A DNA stretch of 64,000 nt from Callipepla californica brunnescens (Eukaryota > Chordata > Aves > Galliformes > Odontophoridae): contig JALIRH010000003.1 in NCBI GenBank assembly GCA_023055505.1, positions 36,706,842 through 36,770,841 of the forward strand, read 5' to 3'. Under the pieces are notes generated by a model. That model was not told where the DNA came from, did no database searches, and saw only the letters and a list, made by a program, of their open reading frames with translations. The number at the start of each line of letters is the position of its first letter. The stretch's first letter is position 1. A program made the translations under genes and the position numbers. Below, in pieces: positions 48,701-61,795 of this stretch.

Positions 48701-51700
48701 CTGTAGCATCTTCTCATTGTACTGGTCTCTCCACTGTTACCCTGTGTTAAATCTTGCACCTTATATATCTCAAGAAAAAACTTCCACTTGTGGTAATGAC
48801 TTTTTCAACCTTCTTCCTTGTCTACAGGCGACGTTTGGAAAAGTACTGGATACCATGTTTCAATTACGGTGTCCGTGTGGCAGGAATAACCTTTTTATAG
48901 GGCTCTGAATTAGCGTCCTCAGAAACAAATTCTGTAATGTAGGCCAAGACAGACAAGAAGCTAGTTTGCTAAGGCTTTTAGAGCCCAGTAAGCCAAAGTG
49001 AAGCTTAATGTATGTGAAGCAATCCTATTGGAGGGCTTGTTTAGTAGTTTGAGTTTGTTAGGCTTGAAAACTTCTAAGCAATAAATCAGATTTTCAGTGC
49101 TTTTATTTAATATCTGAACTTGCTCGAAATTTGTTTATTGTAAGAGGGTGAAGAATTATTCCTGAAATAATAAGGGTAGAAAAGCTAAGATCCTGGGGAG
49201 AAGTTGTGAGAAATCATCTTTTGCCTTAAAAGGGAGATCCTTTTTAACAGATATCAATAATCCATGAGATCTGATTATGTATGAGATTTGTTTGGTGGAT
49301 AATTTGTTACTGCACTGCGTGGCTGTATATTTTTTTGGTCTTCGCAGATTTTAGGCTACTTCTCTGCTCTCTAAAATCCTGTTAATGCTGTTTCACGTTC
49401 ACTTATTTGTTATCTTTCCTTTTGCTGTCTCTGTAAGTACATTTCGGCTTCTGGCCAGTAGAGGCATGAGAGGCTGAAAGGGAGAGGTCTGAGTGATGGC
49501 TTAGGGATTTGCATATGACTGGTAACGCGAACTGCTGTGATTATAGTCCAAGTGAATGTCAGGGAAGAAGTTGGGGAGTTAAGGTGGAGTCTCCGAGAGT
49601 GTTAGCAGCAGTGGGTTGGTACCTATTCTCCAGCAGTAGGTTGATCCTGATTTTGTTGGGAGAAATGAAAATGATTGATTAGGCCTGTAATTTCATTACT
49701 GTTATTTTTTTTTCCTTCGTTTTTATTTATTTTATTAAAAAGAATCAGAAATCCCGTCCTTTTAGCACTGCAGTCCTTTTCGTGAAGTCTTATTTTACCG
49801 TTTTCCAAGGGGAAAACAAGGAAGTGTCCTAACGTTACAGAAACAAATCTCCTATGCTGTGTAGCAAGTGGCTTCCCCAGTAGAATAGCTCTCTTTCTGT
49901 GCTATTTCAAGTGTCAGCTGTCTGTGACTATGTGGAGTACTCATTTTAAAGGGAATCGCAGTGTTTCTGTGCTGTGTATCTTACCCTGCCTCAAAGCCCA
50001 TTGAATGTAGTGGGAGACTTTCTGAAGATTTCAGTGCTATTTTGGATCACATTTTGCTGCACATTTTAGAGTGGAATGGATACATGTAGGTGCTCATGAA
50101 TATCTATTCCCTGAAGACATTCTGGCAGACGTTTCCTTCAGACTCTAATGCTAGAGAATTTTGGATGTGATTTTAGGTTCTTTACTCAGCCAAAAAATTC
50201 ATGAGGTCTCAGGGGTTTGTTCCTCCATTTCACAAATGTTGGTAGTTTTATTATGGGCTGCATACTTCAAATTACTGATTATATCAAAGGAACTGAAATG
50301 CTAATCCCAGGTGAACCACTGACTGTGTAATAAGAAGTTTCTAAAGTCTTTCATAGTTAGTGAAACAGGTGTTGGAAGGGATAAGAACATCAGACTGAAC
50401 TAAGAAAAAATCGTATCACAGAAGCTTTGCTTTAGTAGACATTTGTACTGAGCAGATTTCCTTGTGCCGTCCAAGTTAGCACGTAGCTTCTCATGGTTTT
50501 ATGTTTTTGAAGTCACCTCCTGCTCCCACAAGGTATTAGGCTAACAAATTCAGAAAGTGAAAAAAGACTGAGCGATTACAATAGCAGTGGCAGAGTAGTC
50601 ATCAGCATTTCTGTTGAAACTCCTAACCATTGTGCTGTGGTGTTTGCTTTTTATGAAACAGGCAAATACCTACTAGGAACTAGATGGAGGTCATTCACAC
50701 TTTTCATATGGGTCAGTGAATAGCGATCACAGAGTAGCAGCTTTTGTTTTGAGTCAGTAAAGCGAAGGTGAAAAACTCCATATTTCGTTATTAATGCCTC
50801 ATGCTCCTCAGGTCCACGCTTTCATTTCTTCGTCCTGCCTGTTCTGTGAACCCTTAAGAACCAGACTGAGTCGCCTCCTTTTTTCTGATATTCCAAAATG
50901 GATTTTAGACCTTACAACTTGTCTGTTCACAGTAGCAAAAGTGATGCATCTGGAAGAAGAATTTATTATGTTAAAAAAAAAAAAAAAGTACTTCTCCAGG
51001 AGAAAAAGAACAAGTGTATAGTAAGGACAATAAGCAGTGTTCTTCATTATGTGATAAGAAGCAATGCAGTAATGAAAACAAATAAAACTGCTGTGAAATT
51101 CAGAATAATAATGACAAGCCTCTTTCCCAGCAGATAGTTTGTTTTTATTCCAAGAGATGTGTAAAATATTTTATTATCTAAATTCCCCTTCCATCCCTTT
51201 TTTATGATGTGAGAGGGAGAAAGAAAAAAAAGAAAACCAGGAGCAGCCATTTGAAAGTACAGGGACAGTATGCAGGCTCAGAGTCAGCAAAATACTGAGG
51301 CTCAGATTCCGCTGTGTGACATACACCTGAGTGGCAGACTTAATTCTTGAGTGCCAGTCCAGTGAACCAGAAATGAGACTTCAGTAACTGAAATCTCAAG
51401 TGATCCTTGTATTAACTTTTAAAGACTGAGAAAGGAGAACTGCCATCAAATTATAACTAAACAACCAGACCTTTATGTTGCTGTCTAGTTATTATGTTGG
51501 CTTAGTTTTCAGTTCAGGAGACACCATATATGTCCTTATGTTGCCTTCAAATAATGACAGCATATGCATTCATAGATCACTACTGGTGCTAGAAAGTGAG
51601 GCGATATGCTTATTGTTCTCTGGATTTTTTCCCAAGACAAAGTCTATGCAAACACTGCGTTTCTTGGGAGGAAAACTGGAATAAAAGTAACTCCTGGGAC

Positions 51701-52004
51701 ATTATTTCTTGAACCTGAAACCATTTCCTTATTGGCTGAAACCAGTTAACTTCACACATTTTTAACATTTTCTTTTGAGGAAGATCTTTCATGTTGGTAT
51801 TTGACAGATATGCTTGGAATCATACCTTTCTGTCTGACATTTAAATGGACTGTGAAACTAAATCTGGCTTCATTAAATCTGATTTTTGACTTTCTTCCTG
51901 CCATAATGGTTAGCCAGATGTGCTGCTTCATCATATTTACTAATTATATAAAAGTAGCTGAGTAGGATTGAATTTTCTAGCAAGAATCTATTCCTCCTCT
52001 GCAA

Positions 52005-52044
52005 GGTACTTTATTAACTTTATTGGTACTTTATTGGCTTTATT
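52005..52044. repeat. 20-bp tandem duplication
   Basis: ggtactttattaactttatt at 52005-52024 is repeated at 52025-52044 with only aa changed to gg in the middle. It is a small slippage-type duplication. Confidence 0.9.
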
Positions 52045-53150
52045 AAGCCCGTGTTGTTACTGTCTCTCACATTGCCACTTGTTCAGGCTTGAAGCCTTCA
52101 GAGTTGAGGCTCTAATAAGTTTCAAGGCGTCCCTAGAATTCTCCCAAGGGATATTTTTAACGTCCATCAAGTCATCAGGCAAAATGAGTCCTTGCAGCTT
52201 CCCTTGAGGCGATAGATAACTGCAGCTCTAAAGCTGTAGCTCAGAGGAACAATTGAGCCCATGGACATTCAGATAACGGTAAGGCAAAGATCGCTCCCCA
52301 GCTGTGAACTGTGCTTGCCTCAAAGTTTTATGCTGGCCTGAATTTGCTGCCAGAGTTCAGTGATGGCTTTTCAGTGCAGGTCAATGCATATTTCCAGTAA
52401 CCTGCCCTTCGTGTGGAGGTCAGTACGAACACAGCAGACCACAGAGCTTCACAACAACTTAACCTACTGTAGAAACTGCTGCTCTAACAAGCTTCTAGGG
52501 CCAGGAGTGTTGCACATTTCTTGTTATTCTCTCCTAATCTTCATCCCAAATCTGTTATTAAAAAAAAAAGGTATTTAGACTTTCTTCTGTAATATAACAG
52601 AAGACAGAGTACTTTTTAAGGTTTCCTCAGAAGAGTAAATACATCCCTTTATACTTTTGTTACAAATATATGCAATTTTTTTACTAGAGCAAATGAATGA
52701 ATCCTATGTAATCTAATAATTGAATCAATGACTGAAATATAACTTTTTTTTTGACCCACAGAGAAAAGTTTAACTACAGCAATAACAATAAAAGCAAAAC
52801 AACAATAACGTTACCTCCACCAATAATAACAGAAAATAACATCAGTAATAACTTTTTCCTAAAACATATTAAATATCATAAATATACTTTTAACATTTCA
52901 TGCTCCATTTAATATTTAGTTTTACACAAAACTAGAATTTTTCACTTGCTGGAATACTCACCTTAGGAATTTACTTTACTGGGGCCGTATGTTTGTTTTT
53001 CCATTCCATGACATTTTTATTTGAAGGCTGGGCTTCTACTATTAGACTGTAAACACACGCAAGCAATTTGTCTGTCCCACACACCTCAGTAATCGGTCAG
53101 TGTGGGATCAGCATGGATTTTTCTGCTTTGCAGAGTCACCTGGAGGTATT

Positions 53151-53172
53151 ATCAATCAAGCGCTATCAATCA
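53151..53172. promoter_or_regulatory. paired ATCAATCA (PBX-HOX-like) motif
   Basis: The octamer ATCAATCA, reverse complement of TGATTGAT, occurs at 53151-53158 and 53165-53172. A further partial copy (caatcatc) follows. TGATTGAT is the established composite site of PBC and HOX proteins. Two copies 14 bp apart are unlikely in a random short stretch, but function is only inferred. Confidence 0.35.
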
Positions 53173-53599
53173 ATCATCAGGCAATACTTTCAAATTTTTA
53201 GACAACCTCACTTTGTTCCTGTCTTCTACTGGTGCTCAGAGCGAAGCACATACAAGGGCCTTTCTGCAGAGTAAACTGAGAGGAAGGCTTTGATTTTTCA
53301 CATCTTTCTAATCAGTGCAGTACAGTATTTTTATTAATAGCTACTGACTTTCAAAGATGAAAAGCATAAAGTAATTTTTTTTGGTTGTTAATCTCATCAT
53401 TAAAGCTTCAAAAACTTCTGAAAAGCAACCTGGCTTACAAGTGTTCCTTTAAAATTTAAAAGGGAAGATTGTTTAACTTGGAAAAACACAGCAGAGCCAG
53501 ACTGGCTCCCCTAGTGTGTCTTGGCTCTTTTTGTCCTACTTCTTTAAATTTTGCAGTAGAATGACTCAAATCTTGCTCTTCCAAGGACTCTCACTAGTT

Positions 53600-54900
53600 T
53601 TTGTTTGTTTGGTTGGTTGTTTTTATAAAGTCCGAGTTCATTCTCCATGTCCCTGCATTTTGCAGAGGGGTGATTTAGGGGCCAGCCCTGCCCTTGTCAG
53701 CATGTGTTTCCGGCCCCTCCTGGGTACAGAGGTTTGCCACCCATCCCAGGAGCTAGATTAAAGCCTGAGGCTGGCCACTGCAGTAGCTGTGGCACAGAGG
53801 AGGAAGCACTTAAGAGGGAGTGAGTGATAGTAGATCAAAATGGGGATGCTTTTAGGTATAAAAGAAATGTCTCATGAAAGAAACAAGTCAATAATTGTCC
53901 TTTCCTGGAATTTCACTGCCTCTTTTGACTACTTGGTTATTTTCCACAGACCTTTGTTGTCCTTAGATTTCATACTCTTCTGTTTTTACTGCGTACAAAT
54001 TTTGCAAACGGTAACCCCTTGTCAGGCAGTGTCCACATTCACTGGTTTCCTCAGAACTGGAACAAAATGTTAAATGTGCTGGATTTCTATAAGAGGCAAA
54101 CAGAGAGCAATGTCTTGGTCTATCTGGTTTCCCTTGCTGTGGGCTGGTACTGTTGGAGCAAAATGCTGGAGTGGTGCCTGCACCATGGAAAGGAAGCAGG
54201 GACCTGGAAGCCAGCCCCACACCATGGGGCCTCTCTGTGCCCATCAGGGTAGTATAATCTCCAGACACAGAGAGCAGTCTGTTGGATCTTTGTGCATGCC
54301 AGAGCAACACCACCAAACACAAGTGTGGGGAGGATGAAGTGAGACAAAATGGCTGCAGCTCAATGATAAGGGTATCTTTCTGGAGGGGTGGGGGGGAATG
54401 CTGATCCCAGGTTCTCATTTTTGTGTCTGTTGTCTAACCCTTTATTGTTTTCATGCTAAATACATACCTGTCTCAGGGAATGGGGTCTGAAACTCTAGCT
54501 CCAACCCCCTTAATTCCTGTCCCTCTCGTTCAATGATTCCTGCACTCCTTGAATGTTACCTGAGAGTAGTGAGAAGGGCTGAGCACAACCATCCTATTCT
54601 CCTTTCTACTTCTTCCCCGATCCTCCTACCTGGGTGCTGGTTAACATCATTTCTAAAGTCAGGTTAGGGGTGTGGATGTGGTCAGCCCCCGGAGACATAC
54701 CTCTGATTTCCCTTACAGGAGCTAAGGTAGGGCTGTTGTCATGCAGAGGTGTGCATATGTATGTAGGAGGAGAGGAGAAAGGTAAAAGATTTGCTGCTGC
54801 TGTTGTCCTGTCTTTTAAGTCTTGTGAAAAAAGCTAGCACTTCTCCATTTAGGGCTTGTACAGAGAATAGCTTTGAGTAGACTGGATACTGAATGTATTA
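53600..54900. other. GC-richer block, unrecognised
   Basis: Composition shifts upward for about 1.3 kb. It holds the longest open frame in the window (53963-54418, minus strand, 151 codons), plus several + strand frames over the same bases. Frames open on both strands at once suggest low stop-codon density from GC content rather than a gene. The protein is rich in S, P, H and R and matches nothing I know. A G-rich run (GGAGGGGTGGGGGGG, 54382-54396) could form a quadruplex. An old repeat or retrocopy is possible. Confidence 0.35.
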
Positions 54901-55429
54901 TGTTTTAAGAGATTACCCCTCATGTTTTTGATTTGTAAGTTGAGATTTGCTTTAAGAGTTGTCAGTTATTTCATTCACGTGAATAAGTGGAAAGCTTGAT
55001 CAAGACCTTTGCAGACCAATGCAAAGCAGTGTTGTTACTAATTAAATGCCTCAGAATTCAGGCTGTGGAATTTTAACCTCAAAACTAACTGCAAAGTTAA
55101 GGAAGGGAAAGTTAACCTAATACTCTAAATCCTATTCGTGAACCAGAAACTGTGGCTGTGCCTACAGGCTTACATTTACACTTATTAAAACATGGTGATA
55201 TGCCATATTTCTGTTTCTTGCACTTTTAATACAAGTACAGAAGTGGCATTTAAGGAGGCTTTGGAAATTTAAGCAGCAAATACTTCCAGTTTATTGACAT
55301 TGCTGTATTTTACTGGTAAGACTGAGTGCTGTGTTCATGGTAGGTATTGAAGTGTGGTATCGAGCCACCTCCTTCTGATTGGACTAGGAACATTGTTCCT
55401 CAGTGACTTTCTGGAAATTTCACCCAGGC

Positions 55430-55737
55430 TCAGCAAGCTATGTTGTCCTGTTTGGGAGGGCTGATCTGCCCGGGCTAGCAAATAGCAAGGGCCACGCTAC
55501 CAGACACCAATATGATGAAGTAGAAAATGGTGTTTATTATGGCACAGCAACTCTTCAAGTACAAATCTTGCATCATCTACGCCCCTTAAGCATGCGTCAT
55601 ATGTCACTCACAGAGCAAAGGAAGGTCCTATCGCATTACATCATGATACCCCGGTTACACCTACTACAACAAAGCTATAAACGTAAGGCAGTGTTGGTCA
55701 TGAGTGTGCTTTGGTGCCCTCTGAGCTCTGCTGGGCA
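55430..55737 (-). mobile_element. solo LTR of an endogenous retroelement (older copy)
   Basis: This segment aligns in the same orientation with the LTR at 62337-62636. Shared blocks are a cagagca..gga.gg.cctatcgc.ttacatc block, an aaaatgg..tttatta block holding AATAAA on the minus strand (55532-55537), and a tacaacaa...gtaaggc end. It therefore lies on the minus strand, with the U3 side at about 55737 and the U5 side at lower coordinates. Its outer ends are approximate. No primer-binding site follows its U5 side. It retains fewer CpGs than its relative, so it is probably older. The surrounding 55.74-62.2 kb holds no gag-pol-like sequence, so it is called solo. + strand open frame 55403-55747 is an artefact of the low stop density. 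Confidence 0.65.
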
Positions 55738-55739
55738 AA

Positions 55740-57790
55740 TAGTGTGAAGAATGCTTTGAGGTGTGTGAAGTACCTAAAAGGAATAAGGCATGTTTTCCAT
55801 TCAGGTTATGACCAGGGCTGGGTGGGAGTTTCAGAGAAGTAATGAGGTAGAAATATATCTAAAACAGGTTTCATCTGTCTTCCTCAGGGAGTTCCCTACA
55901 TGTACTTGCAGGCAGAAGCAGGCATCTTACACCTGGATACTGTGGACTGTCTTGTGCGCACTCACATTCCTAGGAGAGACTTTTATTACTCAAAAGTTGG
56001 AAATAATTTCCCAGAAATCTGTTTGCTTTCTTCACCCTCTGAGTTTGAATGGTATTTATACAAATAAGTGTGCAATACTTATGCAGTACCATACATTTAT
56101 TTGCCAACTGAGCAACTTCTAGCTACTACTTACAACCATATCTGAAATGTATTTTCAGCTAAGCTTTTCTGTAGCGAAAAGAAAGGCAGCCAAGATTGTT
56201 GTATATAGTCAATGATCAGTGCATTTAAGGATGATAATACCCCATAAATTTATACTTGCCTACATATTGATTGCATTATTTGTGATATTTAGATTTTACT
56301 GACCAGTAGTAGGGGCTGTGAAACAGAGTTATCATGGTCTGAAGTTATATTTACGTATTAGCGTATTTTTGGTGTCTCAAATTACATCCCTGCAGGGACT
56401 ATGAGCGTGACAGTGACTGTGATGGTAACATTCTATAAACAAGTTAGGTACATGCCCTAAAGAGAAGAAAAAGCTTTGCACTTTCTGTCATGAGTGGAGA
56501 AATGATTTTGCATGGACCAGTAAAGATAGCAGCAGTTGCCACGGGGCTTACAGTAATTTATGCAGAAGATTCCCAGCTGTCTGCATTGGGCTGTCAGGTG
56601 GAAGACAGCATGTAAAAATAACTCTAGCTCTGCTTCTAAGAACAAAACTCTTGAAAATTTTAGTCAATAACAAATCTACAAATACAAAAATGACAAGGTG
56701 ACTGCTGCTGTTGCAGAAAAAGCAAAGATAGTCACTGAAATAGATAACTTGATTTTATCAGCTATAGTCAGTGAAACAGATCACCTGATTGTATCAGCAA
56801 ATTGAATACTATTTTCTTCCAAATTTTTTTTTTAAGTAAAATAATAAATTCCCCTAGTTCAGGAACTTCATACATTGTCAAAAATATATTGGCTAGTCTA
56901 CTAGTGGAGAAGAAACTTACAACTTTGGCTCTCCCATGACTGGGAGGCATTTATATATTGGATGGCAACAGCCTGGTGGCAATTTATAAGTTCTTCAAAG
57001 ATTATAAAGATAAGGATGACAGAGAGTCACTTTCATTGCTTGAATACCACTTATATTTCTTCCACAGTCTGCTTTATGGTGAGACTTAAAATTAGAATGG
57101 TCTCATTTTGTGTGACCTGAAATTTATTAAATAATACATTTTATGGAGGGTCAATTACAATAAAAAATAGAAAAGAAATCCATAAAAGTAGTTCTTACCC
57201 ATCTAAAAAGAGAACATAGCAAAGCAGAAATAGTGGAAATGGATTTCTCAGTGGCATGCATCAACTTTAATGATTTGGCTTCATGTTTTTACCTTAACTG
57301 AAGAAGATTACCTTCACCTGGTTTGTCCACTTTGTTTGAAAAATGTTGACTACAGGAGATTGCAAACGTTTTCCATCATCAGCAAGAATTATTGTTAACT
57401 ATTAGACTCTGTACAATGTCTGCACTTGCTTCAGAAGTACTAGTAGTCTACCGGTCCATCTTCCAACCTTAATTCTTGCAGTCCTTTTAAAACTCACAGA
57501 ATTTATTAAGCCCTTTCCTATGTTGTAATGAGCTGTGGGAAAAATCTCTTCCTTGTCTAAACACAAGACAATTCACAAAGCTTTCCAAGTATTGATTTTG
57601 TTAAATATAAGCTTTAAATTAAAGTTTTTCACTTGTGTATGTAAGGAGTTTTTAAAACAGATTTCAAAAAGGTGTCACCTTTATTCTATTATGTTTCTGC
57701 ACTCTGTGTTTTCAGATATTTCTCACCTCCCTTTGGGTGAACAAATGTCGACAGTGACAAAATCTTTATAGAAGTGAGCTTTTAATGAGT
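55740..57790. other. non-coding stretch
   Basis: AT-rich sequence between the older LTR and the coding-like segment at 57.8 kb. The + strand open frame 55790-56122 (110 codons) is unrecognised and unremarkable in composition. No polypurine tract precedes the LTR at 55.74 kb, which argues against a provirus ending here. Confidence 0.55.
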
Positions 57791-57797
57791 CTCAAGC

Positions 57798-57816
57798 TTT
57801 TTTTTTTTTTTTTTTT
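57798..57816. repeat. poly-T run (poly-A on the minus strand)
   Basis: Nineteen T residues. On the minus strand it follows directly after the coding-like segment at 57817-58151, as the poly-A tail of a retrocopy would. No AATAAA lies in the 30 bases before it, so this may be coincidence. Confidence 0.9.
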
Positions 57817-58151
57817 CAGGACTTAGATGACATTTGCAGAGCCTACAGTGTGGTGAAGACAAAATGACTTCTAGTGCTCTCTCTGAGGTGAAGTAGTGTT
57901 GCAACTCAAAATAGTGCTTTGTAGGCTCAGCTGATGTGTCAGCCATTGAGATACTGGTAAACTGCTTGCTCAGTATAGCTGACTCTTCTCTAATGTTTAT
58001 TCTGACCTCAAGTTCCTGGAAGCTGTCACTAAGGGCTTTTCTGCCTTTGCAGTGCACAGTGAAAAGATGTTTCCATCTACGCAGATACTGCTGTGCACAT
58101 CCCAGACTCACAACATGCAGAAACTGGTCCACTGCTTCTTGTAGCACAGCA
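57817..58151 (-). CDS. coding-like segment: candidate exon or retrocopy fragment
   Basis: On the minus strand a long T-rich tract ending atctgttggtacag could be an acceptor before 58151. The frame after it is open for more than 110 codons, the longest protein-like frame in the window. The region's composition is also less AT-biased than its flanks. Readable segments include EAVDQFLHVVSLGCAQQYLRR, FTVHCKGRKALSDSFQELE, EESAILSKQFTSISMADTSA and ERALEVILSSPHCRLCKCHL. The frame then runs into a 19-base A run. Two explanations compete. One is an internal exon whose donor I cannot place convincingly. The other is a retrocopy fragment ending in poly-A but lacking AATAAA. No family was recognised. The overlapping + strand frame (57936-58169) has a less protein-like composition. 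Confidence 0.4.
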
Positions 58152-58166
58152 CTGTACCAACAGATT

Positions 58167-58190
58167 TAAAAAACAAAACAAAACAAAAAA
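58167..58190. repeat. (CAAAA)n short repeat
   Basis: Three to four CAAAA units in an A-rich tract. On the minus strand this forms the T-rich part of the proposed acceptor before 58151. Confidence 0.75.
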
Positions 58191-61036
58191 CTCATGATGG
58201 GATGGTAAGCTTCATCTCGTCAGGTTTTCTTCTGGTAGTATAGCTGTCAATTGTACATTATGCTTTTTTTCCTGAAGATTCATTAGATTTAATGTGGTCA
58301 AAATGCAACTCACCCCCATAATATGGATATTCTGTTTTTTAAACAAAAAGCATGCATTTTCAATCTATATTGTTTTAATCAAGCCACAGAATTTTCCTCT
58401 GTGTTTTGTGAAAACCCTGTGTCTGTCTACTAAGGCTTCATTTTGGATAATGTTTTGGAAAAGAATTGCAAAGCAGATTAAAAAAATCTCAGGCAAGAAA
58501 AGCTCAGACCCTTTTAGACCAGCTTCGCCAAACAGAACAAATCCTGACATTCCCTGAATAACTGCTTTGTACCTCTCTGATGCACATGCTTCGCATTCCA
58601 AAGCAGATGCCTTGCACTTTTATTCAAATAACGTTTTATTCTGTACGAAACTAGGGAAGAAATGCTGTCTAAGATGTTTCCAGGCACCTGCTTTCTTTCT
58701 TCACTACTTCAGTTTTTGGTGCTACAGTAACTAGAGCAGATCTTTAGAGTGTCTTTTGGAGGGTCTAATAAATGCTTCTCTGTTTCTATCCCTAATTATC
58801 ATCAATTGGAATAAAATTCTAGCTCCAGTGGCTACATCAGTGCTGCTAAGGGCCATTTTTTTTTTTTTGTCTGTCAGGCCAAGTGACTGTAGCGATATCC
58901 AAACTCTTGACTTTGTGTCTCCTCTTGGCTCTGTGTGGTTGTAAGGCAGAATTTTTATTTTGTTTTCTTTCACTTGGGAGTGTTTGAAAAGATGTGAGGA
59001 TTATGTACTAGCCACTCAGAACAGTGTTTTTTGAATCAAGATCCTGAAATTTTGCTATGTCCCTTATGGTGTTACATGAAGGAAACTGTGGACTTTGAGG
59101 ATAAAAAAAAAAATCAAACATGTACTGCTGCACTGAGATTTTGCCTTGGTTAACACTAAGACTATTCTAAGGGAGGTAGCAGTTGGCCAGGTGTCCTAGA
59201 GATATTTTCAATTAATCTCTATTTTGGTGATGAATTTCATTAGTATTGCAGAAGAACAACTTGTCACACGTCCTGAGCACAGAGCTCAAAGGGATGCCAA
59301 ACAATTCTGGGGAAGAAATGTTATGAATTGGAAGATATATCCTGAGTGTATTTGTAATTTTTTCTGCACTCAATTTTTTGTCAATTTCCAGAGCTTAGAG
59401 AAGTTTGTCCATTCAACAATTGTCATTGGTAGGTGCAGTTCACTCCTATGCATCCACTCCTGCTTTTAGCAAGGTGCAGCCTTCATAATAAACTGTTCTC
59501 TTTGATCTTTACCTGCAGTCTATCTCAAATCTGAGCTCTAAGGACTGACAGTCATTCATGGATGTTACAATTGTTATAAGTAGGAGATAAAAAGTAAAAT
59601 CAAGAAGTGGAATCTAAAAACACCTGGATTCCCTCCTTATAACATGTCAGAGTTCCTTTTTACAGGCTTTGTGAAGTTGAATGTACAACACTGTTGTCTT
59701 TTTACATTTTTCCTAAAAGTACATTCTAACTTTATTCATGTTCATGTGCCTGGTTAAGCTCAGTGAATATGCAAATATTCTTACAGAGATAATTTTTCTT
59801 ACTATCCTCTCTTTGTTTGTTTAGCACTACAGAAAAAAAATTGACACATAGGGCTCAGCTCTAGGCTAGTCTGAAACAAAAAATTGGAGAGCACAACAAA
59901 AGAGAATGTCAGTCTGGAATGACACTAATTGCATTCTTTTCACTGGACTCTACTTGCAGTTCTTTTAAACAACAACAGAAGTTTCTGTATTCAAGACACT
60001 GAGCCTGATCCCTGTCTCTTGCCATACACTAATGAAATTTGAGAGGAATTCTATTGATTGCAATTCAGTTAAATCAGTGTAAGTGGAATTTAAATTTGGC
60101 CCATTGTAGGCAAGTTATAAGGCTATAACCTGTCAGCCTTTTACATAGTCCAAAAGCATTGTATGTAATGTAGAATAAATAAATGCAAAAAGATCCTTAT
60201 CCCAACCTATGTGGGGGCAGTCACACAGAAATAAGTCTCAAAGACATTCCTTGTAGCATGAAATCATTCAGAAACTGTACTGGGGTGAGGAAGAGTTTAT
60301 ATGGAATGTTAACTCAGAGTTTCTTACATCATGTGGAAATGTGAGAATATTTGTTATATTAATCTGGCTAAATATGGTATAAGCTGAACAATGAGATTCA
60401 GAAGAAAAACAGTTGAGATGAAACAGATCATGACTTATCTTTTACCCTTGCAACCATTCACTTTTCTGGGTCAATGAATACTCATTACCTCTCACTAGAA
60501 GGTAGAAATTAGAATAGCATCTGGGAAGATGACAGTCCTGAAGAAGTTTCCTTCTATTTGATATTGATAATGATTATTCCGGATTTCTAGAGATGTATGT
60601 CTATGGTAGATGTTCTCTGTTCTTTTCACTGTAGATTGTCTGTTATATTCTGAGCTCTAGCTTTTGCACTGTGCTTTTTGTAGGAATGGCTATTGCATAA
60701 TTTCCTAGGATGTCTTTATCAAGGTAGTAAATGAAGGGGCAGTTTGTGGAAAACCTGCAGTTTTTTTCATGACTATTTAAAAAACCAGAGGGAAAAAATT
60801 GGTTTGTGAGGAAACACTTCATTTATGAATTTGCGATGAGTGTTTGAAAATTTATTAAAAATGAGTTTTCATTTGGAAAGTTAGTTCAGGTTTTAAAACA
60901 TACAGAACATTTCAATTGACTGAAATTGGAAAGAAAACATTCTCTTAAAATGGAAGATTTAATTTTTATAATATATGCATATGCATTTACTCGTCAGTTT
61001 GCTTGTAGTTTTGAAGAATTTTTTTTTATTCACAGC

Positions 61037-61061
61037 TTTTTTTTTTTTTTTTTTTTTTTTT
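61037..61061. repeat. poly-T run
   Basis: Twenty-five uninterrupted T residues on the + strand. Confidence 0.9.
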
Positions 61062-61763
61062 GGTACTATCCCAATAAACTGGTAAATGCATTATTTCCTC
61101 AAGCATTATTTTTAATATGCTTTCCAAAGTCTCTCTGTAGTCCTCTTTCTGTATTCAGAGGCTAGGAATTAAAGCTGTTTTCTGCAGGCTGTTTTCAAAT
61201 CCCTGTATAATGTAGTATATCATTTAGCTCTGCAGCATTCAATCACTGGCACATGTGGAAGAGTTTTTGTGAGACATTTCTTTCTCTACTTTTCTAAGCC
61301 ACTACTATATTCACCTTTTATATTAACCCACCCTGATGGTCCCATTAAATTTAGTACTAAAGCTGCCTTTGATTCTGAAAGGATTAGAATTTGGCTCACC
61401 ATCAGCGTGATCTGATCAGCCTGATGCTGTGGAGCAATATGGTGCTAAATGAAGAGGCTGGAAAGAAACTGCTTTTCAGTAGGATGACATTGTACGCTGT
61501 CAGTTTCATATCATCAATCAAAACTCATTAAGAAGGGAGTGAGTTTGGCAGTACTTCTTTTTCTACTACTGCTCAATCTGCTGTTTGTAGTGGCCTGTCT
61601 AACAGCTGAATGAACGATGAAAAATGATATGCAATAAAATTGTGAATTCAAATGCCACAGCAGTTGCATTGGTATCAATGGGGGCTACACAGTTGAATAC
61701 CCATTATACCAGGCTATAATGTAAGCCTCAGGGAATATTTCCTTTTGCTTCAACTGTTATAGT

Positions 61764-61795
61764 TAAAAAAAAAAAAATAAAAAATAAAAAAAAAT
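61764..61795. repeat. A-rich tract with T interruptions
   Basis: A run of A with three isolated T residues, forming AATAAA-like words by chance. Confidence 0.85.

Larger units (their letters stand above)
48910..53500. other. non-coding stretch
   Basis: Ordinary sequence with A/T tracts. Features of note are a 20-bp near-perfect tandem duplication at 52005-52044 and a paired ATCAATCA motif at 53151-53172, listed separately. No exon or element was recognised. Confidence 0.55.

Noticed and set aside
53963..54418. Longest open frame in the window (151 codons, minus strand)
   Set aside because: It lies in a GC-richer block where frames are open on both strands at once. Composition is S/P/H/R-rich and there is no recognisable domain, splice site pair or polyadenylation signal.
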